This document shows positions 1 to 7,012 of a DNA stretch of 9,689 nt, piece after piece (position 1 is the first letter of the stretch; each line of letters begins with the position of its first letter). The notes beneath the pieces are model-generated. The model saw only the letters and a list, made by a program, of their open reading frames with translations, was not told the DNA's origin and did no database searches. The stretch is from assembly GCA_031256115.1 (NCBI GenBank), contig JAIRRF010000230.1:1-9689 (forward strand), written 5' to 3'. The stretch is from Treponema sp. (GTDB taxonomy: Bacteria; Spirochaetota; Spirochaetia; Treponematales; Breznakiellaceae). The position numbers and the translations under genes are program-made.

Positions 1-2
1 TG

Positions 3-143
3 GGGCAGCGAAGCCAAATTGTATTAACAGCTACAGAATTCAACAATGTTAAGGATGTTCAGATCCTGATTGACGGCAAGCGGGTGGATTATCTTGGTGA
101 AGGTATTTGGATTGGAAGCCCTGTCGGCCGGAATATGCTTTAG
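3..143 (+). CDS. C-terminal end of a GerMN-domain protein (partial)
   Basis: An open frame enters from the left edge (first full codon at 3) and ends at TAG 141-143, giving 46 residues. The segment reads like the last strands of a GerMN domain: a short 'TEFNNVKDVQILIDGK' stretch, then a G-x-x-V-x-Y-like turn and a short tail ending in GRNML. GerMN domains occur in spore-germination protein GerM and in many lipoproteins of non-sporulating bacteria, including spirochaetes, where their role is poorly defined. The N-terminus, including any signal peptide, lies outside the window. The stop is 10 bases before the ATG of the cyclase gene, and that gene's likely Shine-Dalgarno overlaps the stop codon, so the two are probably co-transcribed. 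The frame and stop are seen directly. The family call rests on a short fragment and is moderate. Confidence 0.65.
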   Translation, partial: GQRSQIVLTATEFNNVKDVQILIDGKRVDYLGEGIWIGSPVGRNML

Positions 144-146
144 AGG
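142..146 (+). promoter_or_regulatory. Ribosome binding site deciding the cyclase start
   Basis: AGAGG lies 7 bases before the ATG at 154 and overlaps the TAG stop of the preceding gene. A possible earlier ATG at 70 in the same frame would put 28 extra codons inside the GerMN-like frame and has no good Shine-Dalgarno. A later ATG at 178 has GGAGG (157-161), but too far upstream. The 154 start is therefore preferred. Confidence 0.6.
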
Positions 147-153
147 TTGGAGG

Positions 154-1662
154 ATGGAGGAATACTTGCAGTCTGAGATGCCTTTTTCTAACCGGACTCT
201 TGCACTTTTGGATGTAATAAATGCCAATGGTCTTGGCCTTTGGGAAATAGCAGACAATATAATTAATCTTGATGATAAAACTTCCGAGATCATCGGCATG
301 GAGGGGAATAATCAGCTAAAGCTGGATGATCTGGTAAATTTTATTCATGAAGAAGACCGGCAGGAACTTCTGGATACTATCGAAAAAATAACAAGTAATT
401 GCGGTGAAAGCGGCATGGCAGAATGCCGGATCTTTAATCAAAATGATAAGAATTACAAATGGTGCCGGATCATGGGAAAAAGCTACCTTGATAAGGGAGA
501 AATGGTAATACTGGGCACCAACCAAATTATAGAAGGCCGGGCTCTGGAAATATATAATTCAATGATTGAAAAAATTAACAGAGAATTGAACAGAAAGGAT
601 GAATTAAATAAATGCATTTTTGATATAACCGAGATTCTGCTCAGTGCGGATGATGCGTTTTTTGATAAATCCTTTCAGGATTCAATGGAAATTGTCGCCA
701 GGGCCGTGGGTCTTTCCAGGGTTTATGTTTATAAAAGTCATGTTATAGAAGGAATATTATGCTGTACCGAAATCCATGAATGGGCAGAAATTACGGAAAC
801 CACCATGGGGAAAGATTTTACTACAGATATGCCTCTTCAATCCTGGCCCGGTCTGGGCGAAGAATTGTATCAGGGAAAAAATTATAACAGGCTTATTAGG
901 GAAACCCCGCCGGAAATCCAGGAAATGACAGCCCCGGGAAACTGTGCAGTTCTCTTTACGCCTATCTTTCTTAAAGATTTGCTTTGGGGTTTTGCCGGTT
1001 ATGAATGGACCAGAGAAATACTTTTCAACGGTGATGAGACAGCGGTTCTTGGTTCAGTAGGGCTGCTCCTGGCAAATTCCCTGATTCGCAACGATTTAAA
1101 CAAAAACCTGTATTTAGCGGTAGATAAAATTAACACCACCACCATTAAAGCGGAAGTGCTGGAAAGGTATGCCTATACTGATGCCTTAACAGACCTTTAT
1201 AACCGGCGGCATTTTATAGAACTTGCCCAGGGGCCACTGGAAAAAGCCAAGCGCTTTGGCACTTCCTGTTTTGCAATGATGATGGACCTGGACTTTTTTA
1301 AGAAAGTCAACGATACTTACGGACATTTGGCAGGGGACGAAGTGTTAAAAAACGCTGCCCTGGTTATGAAAAATGCCATCCGGGCCTATGATCTTCTTGC
1401 CCGTTACGGCGGAGAAGAATTTGTAGTTCTGGTTTCCGATACTGCCAAAGAAGATGCGATCAACCTGGCGGAACGAATTCGGGAATCAATTGCCGACTCA
1501 CCCTGCATATTTAACTGCATCAAAATTCCCATCACAGTAAGTATTGGAATTGCCGCTTCTTTTCAGGATTGCAGTATCGAAGGCCTTATTGATAAAGCAG
1601 ACAAAGGTCTTTATAAAGCCAAGGAAGCAGGCAGAAATCAGGTTGTTTTTATCGAAGAATAA
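154..1662 (+). CDS. PAS-GAF-GGDEF diguanylate cyclase
   Basis: The 502-residue protein should make cyclic di-GMP from two GTP in response to a signal. From the 154 start, residues about 26-126 look like a PAS fold, with a D-D-L-V-N-F-I-H-E-E-D-R stretch typical of PAS domains. A helical linker follows, then a GAF-like domain at about 160-316 and the GGDEF domain at about 339-500. The active-site motif is GGEEF (419-423), a functional variant. The preceding RAYD (410-413) is an RxxD inhibitory site five residues upstream, so product feedback inhibition is likely. DLTDLYNRRHF-like and DLDFFKKVNDTYGHLAGDE motifs are intact. I see no membrane segment or signal peptide, so it is probably cytoplasmic and senses a soluble ligand or partner; the ligand cannot be read from sequence. 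It follows the GerMN gene closely and converges with btuD. No EAL or HD-GYP phosphodiesterase domain is fused. Confidence 0.93.
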   Translation: MEEYLQSEMPFSNRTLALLDVINANGLGLWEIADNIINLDDKTSEIIGMEGNNQLKLDDLVNFIHEEDRQELLDTIEKITSNCGESGMAECRIFNQNDKNYKWCRIMGKSYLDKGEMVILGTNQIIEGRALEIYNSMIEKINRELNRKDELNKCIFDITEILLSADDAFFDKSFQDSMEIVARAVGLSRVYVYKSHVIEGILCCTEIHEWAEITETTMGKDFTTDMPLQSWPGLGEELYQGKNYNRLIRETPPEIQEMTAPGNCAVLFTPIFLKDLLWGFAGYEWTREILFNGDETAVLGSVGLLLANSLIRNDLNKNLYLAVDKINTTTIKAEVLERYAYTDALTDLYNRRHFIELAQGPLEKAKRFGTSCFAMMMDLDFFKKVNDTYGHLAGDEVLKNAALVMKNAIRAYDLLARYGGEEFVVLVSDTAKEDAINLAERIRESIADSPCIFNCIKIPITVSIGIAASFQDCSIEGLIDKADKGLYKAKEAGRNQVVFIEE

Positions 1663-1695
1663 GGTTTTTAGATAATTGCGCTATTCCAAATTTGT

Positions 1696-2385
1696 TTATG
1701 GGCAGGAAAAAACCTCCGTCGACTGCCCCAGGGCGCTGATTATTCCGTCATTCACAAGGGCCCCGGCAGTTCCATAACGGCGGGCCAGGTTCAGGTCGTG
1801 AAAAACAGCGATGATGATCCGTTCTCCTGATTTGACCCAGGCGGTAAGGTAATCCATCAGCTTTGTTTGATTTTCTATATCCAGATGATTGGTGGGTTCG
1901 TCCAGTAAAATGATCCGGGGATCCTGTACCAGCGTCCGGGCAAGAAAAATCCGTTGAAGCTGGCCTCCGGATAATTCGCTGATCAACTCATCCCGCAGAT
2001 CATCAAGAGTCAGGGTTTTTAGGGCATTTTCAATGGCCGCTTTGTCTGCGCTGTCCAGGCTGCCAAACCAGCCCTTGCGGTAGGCATATCTGCCCATTGC
2101 AACCGTATCATATACCGTATAGGGAAAGTAGAGGGGCGAAACCTGGCCCATGAGGGCGATGTGCCTGGCCAGATCCTTTTGGGAAAAGGCAGATATTTCC
2201 CGCCCATCGATAGTTATGCTTCCCCGGAAAGGCAGCAGCCGGGCAATAGCCTTTAACAGAGTGCTTTTTCCGCAGCCATTGCTTCCAACGATACAAAGGA
2301 ATTCTCCCGGCTCAACTTTCAGGTTAATTCCTTTTAACACATCTGTGGTTCCGTAACCGCAGAAAATTTCCCGCAGTTCCAGCAT
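1696..2385 (-). CDS. btuD: B12 ABC transporter ATPase (BtuD-like)
   Basis: This is the ATP-hydrolysing subunit of a FecCDE/BtuCD-type importer, on the cytoplasmic face of the membrane with BtuC. Numbered from the ATG at 2385 (229 residues): Walker A GSNGCGKS at 34-41, Q-loop Gln81, signature LSGGQ at 138-142, Walker B IILLDE at 158-163, D-loop NHLD just after it, and switch His196 in FHD. All catalytic elements are present. The btuC stop overlaps the ATG by one base (TGATG). A TTG one codon upstream (2388) is an alternative start. The protein ends soon after 'GQSTEVFSCP', some 20-25 residues short of many relatives, which usually carry a further helix after the G-x-P-x-E-V-L motif. The nucleotide-binding core is unaffected. 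It is the last gene of the operon. The vitamin B12 substrate is inferred from the riboswitch and btuB; family members also move haem or siderophores. Confidence 0.9.
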   Translation of the reverse strand: MLELREIFCGYGTTDVLKGINLKVEPGEFLCIVGSNGCGKSTLLKAIARLLPFRGSITIDGREISAFSQKDLARHIALMGQVSPLYFPYTVYDTVAMGRYAYRKGWFGSLDSADKAAIENALKTLTLDDLRDELISELSGGQLQRIFLARTLVQDPRIILLDEPTNHLDIENQTKLMDYLTAWVKSGERIIIAVFHDLNLARRYGTAGALVNDGIISALGQSTEVFSCP

Positions 2386-3431
2386 CAATTTTTCCTCCGG
2401 CCAAAATACAGCCAGGCAAAAAAGGGCGCGCCGATAAGGGCGGTAACGGCCCCAATAGGTAGTTCCGAAGGGCTTACTGCAATCCGTGCGAGTATATCTG
2501 CACTGAGCATAAGGATTCCCCCGGCACAGAATGACATGTATATTACATAGCTATGGCGGGGACCGGTAATGCGCCGGGCTACATGGGGGGCAATAAGGTC
2601 CACAAAGCCGATAGCGCCGCAGAGCGAAACCGCCGCGCCGGTAAGAAGGGCGGCACAGAGAAATAGCCGTTTCCGGACTTTTGGGGCGTTAACCCCCATG
2701 GCTCGCCCTTCATCTTCCCCAAATGAAAGAATGTCCATTTCTTTGGTATAAAGGAAAACTCCCCCAATCCCCAGAACCAAAAAAGGAATGATGAGTCCCA
2801 CATGGATCCAACTTCGCATGGCAAAGCTCCCCAATTGCCAGATAAGAAGGTTTTTTAATTCTTCTCGGAACAGCGAATGCAGGGTAGCAAGGATGGCATT
2901 GACAAAAAGGGAAATGACCATCCCCAAAAGGATGATTGTATTATTGGAAATGGTTTTGTCCAGCCGCGCGGCTAGGGTAAATACGATAAGTACCGTACCC
3001 AGGCCGAATATAAAACCAAAGAAAGGCAGAATAAAAGGCCGAAGAAATCCGAGGGGCAGGGAAATAGCACCCATCATAACCAGGGCCGCCCCCAGAGACG
3101 CGCCGGAAGATACCCCCAAAATATAAGGCGAAGCCAGGGGATTCTTCAGTACCGATTGGAACACTGCCCCGCTAACTGCCAAGGATCCACCCACGATAAA
3201 GGCAAGAATCGTCCGCGGTAACCGGAGTTCCCAGACAATGGCGGTAATCTGCGGATCCGTTTCTGACTTTAGATTCAGGATTTTTGTCCCTATGACCCGG
3301 ATAGTCTGTGAAACCATGATGCCGGAACTTCCCAGAGATGCTCCGGCGCAAAGGGCTACAAGGGAAAGAATTCCGGCCAGGAGAAGCTTATTGAGCGCAG
3401 AGCCTGAAGTTCCGAAGGAAAGAGCTTTCAT
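2385..3431 (-). CDS. btuC: B12 ABC transporter permease (BtuC-like, FecCD family)
   Basis: This 348-residue inner-membrane permease forms, as a dimer with BtuD, the channel that moves corrinoid from periplasm to cytoplasm. The sequence is strongly hydrophobic, with roughly nine to ten candidate membrane helices starting at about residue 14. Family hallmarks are visible: the NPLASPYILGVSSGASLGA segment in the first third, a G-E-D-E-G-R-A-M-G-V stretch before a basic loop (the cytoplasmic coupling region), and the C-terminal IGFVDLIAPHVAR and ELPIGAVTALIGAPFF blocks. Length is normal for FecCD permeases (about 320-350). The ATG overlaps the btuF stop as ATGA, with no clear Shine-Dalgarno of its own, so translation is probably coupled to btuF. 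FecCD proteins cannot be assigned a substrate from sequence alone; B12 is inferred from the operon. Confidence 0.92.
   Translation of the reverse strand: MKALSFGTSGSALNKLLLAGILSLVALCAGASLGSSGIMVSQTIRVIGTKILNLKSETDPQITAIVWELRLPRTILAFIVGGSLAVSGAVFQSVLKNPLASPYILGVSSGASLGAALVMMGAISLPLGFLRPFILPFFGFIFGLGTVLIVFTLAARLDKTISNNTIILLGMVISLFVNAILATLHSLFREELKNLLIWQLGSFAMRSWIHVGLIIPFLVLGIGGVFLYTKEMDILSFGEDEGRAMGVNAPKVRKRLFLCAALLTGAAVSLCGAIGFVDLIAPHVARRITGPRHSYVIYMSFCAGGILMLSADILARIAVSPSELPIGAVTALIGAPFFAWLYFGRRKN
2394..2398 (-). promoter_or_regulatory. Shine-Dalgarno of btuD
   Basis: GGAGG on the - strand sits inside the last codons of btuC, 8 bases before the ATG at 2385 and 5 bases before the alternative TTG at 2388. 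Either start fits, so the site does not settle the choice. ATG is preferred because it is the stronger codon and forms the TGATG overlap. Confidence 0.65.
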
Positions 3432-4327
3432 TCGGAATAAACCGCCCGGTACATTTCTTCCAATGTCAATACGATATTCTGCGAAGGACGGGAAGCGTGA
3501 TTACCGTTAATAGGATAAATACGATTACGGCGGACTGCCGTAATGGTCTGAAACCCCGGACGTTTTTTTAGCTCTGCAATGGCAGCGGTTCCATCCGCTG
3601 TCATATTGTCTTTTCCGTCAAGGACAAAGATTACATCCGGGTTGGAGCGGATAACCGCCTCTGAACTGGGGGTAAACCATCGTTTTTCGCCGGCAAAAAT
3701 GTTCCGGGCGCCGGTTATCTCAATAAGTTCGTTCAGATAGGTTCCCCTGCCAAAACTAACCATGTTAGGTACCGGGGCTATTTCAAAGTAAACACTTTTT
3801 TCGGTACCCGATACCTCGACACTCTGTACCACAGATTTAATCTTTTCTTTCATAATTCTGACAAGGTCTTCTCCTTTTTCTTCGGCTCCCAGCGCTTGTG
3901 CAATAAAGATGATGGTGCCATATATTTCTTCGATGCTGTTGCTGGTGGGGATTTGAATTATCCTTACTCCCAGATTCCGGAAAAACTCAAAGCCCGTTTC
4001 GTCCCTGCCGTTGGTGTTAATTTCCGCGGCAAAAATTATGTCAGGTTTTAAGCCGGCAATAGATTCCATGTCGGGGTAAAATAGATCTATTTCCGGCAAA
4101 TCCTTTTGTATACCTTCCACATCTTTGGAATATTTATCTACAGCCACAAGTTTATCCGCCAGTCCCAGGCCGGCGATAATTTCCGTATTGGAAGGGGCGG
4201 CGGACATGATCCGGTTGATTGCCGGCGGATGATCTATAATCCTGCCGCCGGATCCGGTAATCGGTTTTTCTGCACATCCGGACAGGAGAACAAAAAGTAT
4301 AAAGAATAGCAAATAATTTCGGTTCAT
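3428..4327 (-). CDS. btuF: Corrinoid-binding periplasmic lipoprotein (BtuF-like)
   Basis: This 299-residue substrate-binding protein delivers ligand to BtuCD. It starts with a short hydrophobic signal ending in the lipobox L-S-G-C; Cys18 would be lipidated, so it is membrane-anchored, unlike the soluble E. coli BtuF. The mature part is a class III (PF01497-type) binding protein: the opening strand is followed by APSNTEIIAGLGL, whose Glu is the kind of residue that docks on permease arginines, then a P-D-M-E-S-I-A-G-L-K-P-D-I-I-F block and a C-terminal lobe ending in LTLEEMYRAVYSE. Its ATG directly follows the btuB stop (TAAATG), with GGAG five bases upstream. Its stop overlaps the btuC start by four bases. 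Iron-siderophore or haem binding would look similar; the B12 call rests on the riboswitch and receptor. Confidence 0.88.
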   Translation of the reverse strand: MNRNYLLFFILFVLLSGCAEKPITGSGGRIIDHPPAINRIMSAAPSNTEIIAGLGLADKLVAVDKYSKDVEGIQKDLPEIDLFYPDMESIAGLKPDIIFAAEINTNGRDETGFEFFRNLGVRIIQIPTSNSIEEIYGTIIFIAQALGAEEKGEDLVRIMKEKIKSVVQSVEVSGTEKSVYFEIAPVPNMVSFGRGTYLNELIEITGARNIFAGEKRWFTPSSEAVIRSNPDVIFVLDGKDNMTADGTAAIAELKKRPGFQTITAVRRNRIYPINGNHASRPSQNIVLTLEEMYRAVYSE

Positions 4328-6343
4328 TTATTCTCCAAAGACCATATTAATTCCAAGAGTCATACTAATTCCGGGCATGGGATAATCGGCAAAAGAAACA
4401 TACTGAGCATTAAGGGCATTGCGAATCTTCCCGAACACGGCAAAATTTTTATTCAATTTTTGATTATAGGTAAAATTGAGAAGAAAAACAGGGTCCAGCT
4501 TTGTGATGTTACGGGTATCAGCGTAACGAACGCTTTCATAACGACCGGAAACAAGCAGGGAACCAGGGAGTTTATTACTTGTGGTTTTCCAGGACAATTC
4601 CAGTGATGCGCCAAAGATATGGAGCGGCATATAGGGAATACGAAGATTGTCCTTAAAGGAAAGATCCCCGCTCAAAAGCCAGCTTGTTTGATAGAGCCAG
4701 GATAAGTCCAGGATTGGTTTTTCCAGAGGGCCCGGAGAAAATGGAATGCTTACACTCAAGCGATTATCCCAGCCAGTAAAAGCGGCAATGCCTGAATTTT
4801 CCGGCCTCCATGAACCTGATATATTACTCCAATGGATGGAATCTTCCGTCCATGCCCCGTAGATTGTCGAGTTAAGGTTGAAACTGTCTTTGTGCAAAAT
4901 TTCCAGACCCAGATCTGCGCCCCAGCCGTCTTCGTTTTTAAGATCCGGATTCCCTGTAAAATCGCCCTGCTTCCAATAAAGGTCGTTAAAATCCGGAAAC
5001 TTAAAACTGCGGAAATAATTGTTTTTCAGGATAAAATAGTCGTTAAGTGTCCAAGATAAGCCAAATTTGGGGATGGGAACTATTTCCCGGCCATTGCTGA
5101 TCCCTTTAATTGAAGCGATAAGGAGCAGTTTTTTTACAGGGAAATATTCTGTACTGATATAAAGTCCGCCCCGGTGGCCGTTATGGATGCCTGTATCTGT
5201 GGAATCAAGACTAATAAAGTTGTAATCCCCGCCGAAACGCAGGGTAAACCCTGTCGTAGGATGCCAACCCCAGCGATTTATCAGGGAAAGGTCATGCTCA
5301 TCGTGGCGGGAAGGGATATTACCCGGATCATAATCAATTTTTTGCCAGTTGTGCCCCAGGCTCAATTCCATGGAAAAATCATCATGAAAAGCTCTGGGCA
5401 TATCCAGCATGATGGTTTCCCGCGAAACCATATCCCTTTGTTCCGCATAAACTGTACTATAACCGGAAACAGGTATGTTTTTATCTCCCCAATAAAAGGC
5501 GCCTGTAACTATGAGTTTTATGAGATCGGGAAATTCCTGTATGAAAGAAAGAGAAGTTCCTGCATCAATGATTTCGTTACCTTCCTTGCGCCGGGCATAA
5601 CCGAAATAATCCTGGTACAGAAAATGATTCCCCGCACGGTTAGCGAAGATTTGAGCCCGGAAAGAGTTATTTTCTCTGCCGTAAGCGCCGAAGATGTTCA
5701 CATTTTGAGCATCCCCAAGATCCTGCCATTGGGGAGATCCTACGCCGCCCTGGGGACTGTTGTACTCGCCGGGCAGATAGGATGTATTGGAAAGGCCGCC
5801 CCCGAAAATCCAGCCGGGTTTTTGCTTTTTTACCGTAACAATGTTGATCACCCCTCCCAGGGCTCCGGAAACATTGTATTTGGTATCCGAGCCTCCGTGG
5901 ATAATTTCGATTCGCTCTATCGAAGCAAGATCAATAGAATTAAAATCAAATTCTCCGGAGGCCGCTGAATTAACGGGGATACCGTCAATTAAAACGGCAG
6001 TACGCTTTGTGTTGAATCCCCGGATATTCACGTCTGTCCTGTTGCCGTATGGACCGTATCGGGTTATTCCCAGACCGGCGGCTTCTTCCAAAAGGGAAGG
6101 AAGATCCGGCGCATGGGTCTTTTCGATAGTCTCCCGATCAATGATTTCCATCTGTTGGGTCGTACTCTTGCTTCCAACAATGGTGATCCCTTCACCTTCC
6201 ATTAATGGAAGTTCATAGTCCCATAAATCATCGTCATCGTATTCATGTGGGTGTCCCACCCGCCCCTGAGGGAAAACATTCCCCCAGGGGATAAGGACTG
6301 CGAGAAACAGAGCCATGACAGGGAGTTTGCCGGGTTTAGTCAC
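4328..6343 (-). CDS. btuB: TonB-dependent outer-membrane corrinoid receptor (BtuB-like)
   Basis: A 671-residue outer-membrane receptor that should take up corrinoids using TonB energy. It begins with GTG at 6343-6341, overlapping the TAG of the lipoprotein gene by one base (TAGTG), with AAGG seven bases upstream. A signal peptide occupies about residues 1-26. The mature N-terminus has an unusual His/Asp-rich stretch at 31-44 (HPHEYDDDD followed by LWDYE), then a TonB-box-like EGITIVG at 51-57. The plug (about 60-172) shows the IRGFN, LIDGIPVN, IERIEIIHGGSDTKY and ALGGVINIV motifs. The rest, about 176-671, is a beta-barrel rich in aromatic alternating strands. It ends in a strand containing NAQYVSFADYPMPGISMTLGINMVF followed by GE, so the last residue is not the usual Phe. 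Length suits BtuB-like receptors (about 600-700). The cobalamin riboswitch upstream supports the substrate. Confidence 0.9.
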   Translation of the reverse strand: MTKPGKLPVMALFLAVLIPWGNVFPQGRVGHPHEYDDDDLWDYELPLMEGEGITIVGSKSTTQQMEIIDRETIEKTHAPDLPSLLEEAAGLGITRYGPYGNRTDVNIRGFNTKRTAVLIDGIPVNSAASGEFDFNSIDLASIERIEIIHGGSDTKYNVSGALGGVINIVTVKKQKPGWIFGGGLSNTSYLPGEYNSPQGGVGSPQWQDLGDAQNVNIFGAYGRENNSFRAQIFANRAGNHFLYQDYFGYARRKEGNEIIDAGTSLSFIQEFPDLIKLIVTGAFYWGDKNIPVSGYSTVYAEQRDMVSRETIMLDMPRAFHDDFSMELSLGHNWQKIDYDPGNIPSRHDEHDLSLINRWGWHPTTGFTLRFGGDYNFISLDSTDTGIHNGHRGGLYISTEYFPVKKLLLIASIKGISNGREIVPIPKFGLSWTLNDYFILKNNYFRSFKFPDFNDLYWKQGDFTGNPDLKNEDGWGADLGLEILHKDSFNLNSTIYGAWTEDSIHWSNISGSWRPENSGIAAFTGWDNRLSVSIPFSPGPLEKPILDLSWLYQTSWLLSGDLSFKDNLRIPYMPLHIFGASLELSWKTTSNKLPGSLLVSGRYESVRYADTRNITKLDPVFLLNFTYNQKLNKNFAVFGKIRNALNAQYVSFADYPMPGISMTLGINMVFGE

Positions 6344-6891
6344 TAGGGTACCTTGTTATAGGGTGTGACTACACTCCAATCAATATAATTTCCCATTCTT
6401 CCAAGGGTAAATTTCTTGATTGCTTCTTCCAGAGTTGCAGTGTCGGCGGAACTGTAATTATCATTAAGATTAATGGCATTTGCCAGTTTGACTGTGGTGC
6501 TTGTCAAGTCCCGGTAATAGATACCGGTAAAAGGTTTATTCGGATCAGAAAAAAGGTTATTAGTATATTCGATGATAATGATTCCGGAACTACTGTTGTA
6601 ATTTGATACAAAACGAATTGTTCCTTTATACTCAAAAGGCCATTCGTCATCATTCATCAAATATCCAATAGTATGCTCTTCTTTGCCTTCAATAATTTCT
6701 GTTTTAATGATGTACTCATCATAATTGGCCCATTTCCCCACGAGGATGACCGGCAGGGTTCCCGGTTTGTTTACATCATCATCTATCGTGCCATTATTAC
6801 AGCCTGTAAGAAACACTGCCAAAAGACAAACAGCCAAACCCATGCAAACTGCCCTTTTTAGAAAGCTCTTTTTTAGTGAAAAAGTAAACAT
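6343..6891 (-). CDS. Small lipoprotein of unknown function, first gene of the B12 operon
   Basis: I do not recognise a named family for this 182-residue protein. A basic n-region and hydrophobic core end in the lipobox F-L-T-G-C, so Cys31 should be lipidated. A short Asn/Asp-rich linker follows. The mature domain is rich in beta-forming and aromatic residues: GKWANYDEYIIK, a G-T-I-R-F-V-S strand, an S-S-G-I-I-I-I-E-Y-T strand and a G-I-Y-Y-R-D-L-T-S strand, then an ALEEA-like helix (ATLEEAIKKF) and a MGNYIDWSVV ending. This resembles a compact lipocalin-like or HmuY-like beta fold in general pattern only. I recall similar lipoproteins in Treponema, but cannot verify that here. It is the first gene after the cobalamin riboswitch and overlaps btuB by one base, so it is made under B12 control together with the receptor. 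A surface or periplasm-facing corrinoid-capture role is inferred from position. Confidence 0.85.
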   Translation of the reverse strand: MFTFSLKKSFLKRAVCMGLAVCLLAVFLTGCNNGTIDDDVNKPGTLPVILVGKWANYDEYIIKTEIIEGKEEHTIGYLMNDDEWPFEYKGTIRFVSNYNSSSGIIIIEYTNNLFSDPNKPFTGIYYRDLTSTTVKLANAINLNDNYSSADTATLEEAIKKFTLGRMGNYIDWSVVTPYNKVP

Positions 6892-6896
6892 AGAAA

Positions 6897-6918
6897 CTCC
6901 TTTTCCGTAGAAAAGAAG
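6897..6918 (-). promoter_or_regulatory. Shine-Dalgarno-sequestering hairpin with UACG tetraloop
   Basis: In the leader RNA, CUUCUUUUC (6918-6910) can pair with GAAAAGGAG (6905-6897) around the loop UACG (6909-6906). This gives nine consecutive pairs, one of them G-U, and a C(UACG)G closure, the extra-stable UNCG tetraloop class. The 3' arm contains the whole AAGGAG Shine-Dalgarno, which lies 5 bases before the ATG at 6891. Folded, the hairpin would block ribosome binding to the first gene. Pairing is seen by eye; function is inferred. Confidence 0.75.
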
Positions 6919-6960
6919 CCTGCGGACACAGATACCCCCTCTAAGGGCCTGTGATCTTTT

Positions 6961-6988
6961 AAAAAACCGGATTTAATAAGCGGTTTTT
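6961..6988 (-). terminator. Weak terminator-like A/T-flanked hairpin in the leader
   Basis: AAAAACCG (6988-6981) and CGGTTTTT (6969-6962) form an 8-bp inverted repeat around an 11-base loop. On the - strand the repeat ends in a run of T. Only three G-C pairs support it, so termination would be weak unless it is helped. It lies between the aptamer and the Shine-Dalgarno hairpin, inside the span closed by the candidate long-range pairing of 7003-6991 with 6922-6912. It may be part of the expression platform or chance. Confidence 0.35.
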
Positions 6989-6990
6989 CT

Positions 6991-7003
6991 CAGGCTCTTC
7001 CTC
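6991..7003 (-). promoter_or_regulatory. Candidate antisequestor segment
   Basis: GAGGAAGAGCCTG on the - strand can pair with CAGGCTTCTTT (6922-6912). CAGGC pairs perfectly with GCCTG. After a two-base bulge, six more pairs form, two of them G-U. The partner contains most of the 5' arm of the Shine-Dalgarno hairpin, so the two pairings exclude each other and this one would free the ribosome binding site. Segment 7003-6991 can also fold on itself through CUUC-GAG-GAAG. This is hand pairing only. Confidence 0.45.
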
Positions 7004-7012
7004 GAAGCTAAG

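Noticed and set aside
1700..1728. GGGCAG/CTGCCC inverted repeat near the end of btuD as a terminator
   Set aside because: The 17-base loop is long, and neither strand has a T-run after the stem. It falls inside btuD coding sequence and is probably chance.
5174..5968. A 264-codon open frame on the + strand opposite btuB
   Set aside because: It lies wholly antisense to a receptor with clear plug motifs, has no recognisable domain and no good ribosome site. It looks like a shadow of the btuB coding pattern.
1696..6343. Haem or iron-siderophore uptake system
   Set aside because: The permease, ATPase and binding-protein families alone would allow it, but the cobalamin riboswitch directly upstream and the co-transcribed receptor favour corrinoid uptake.
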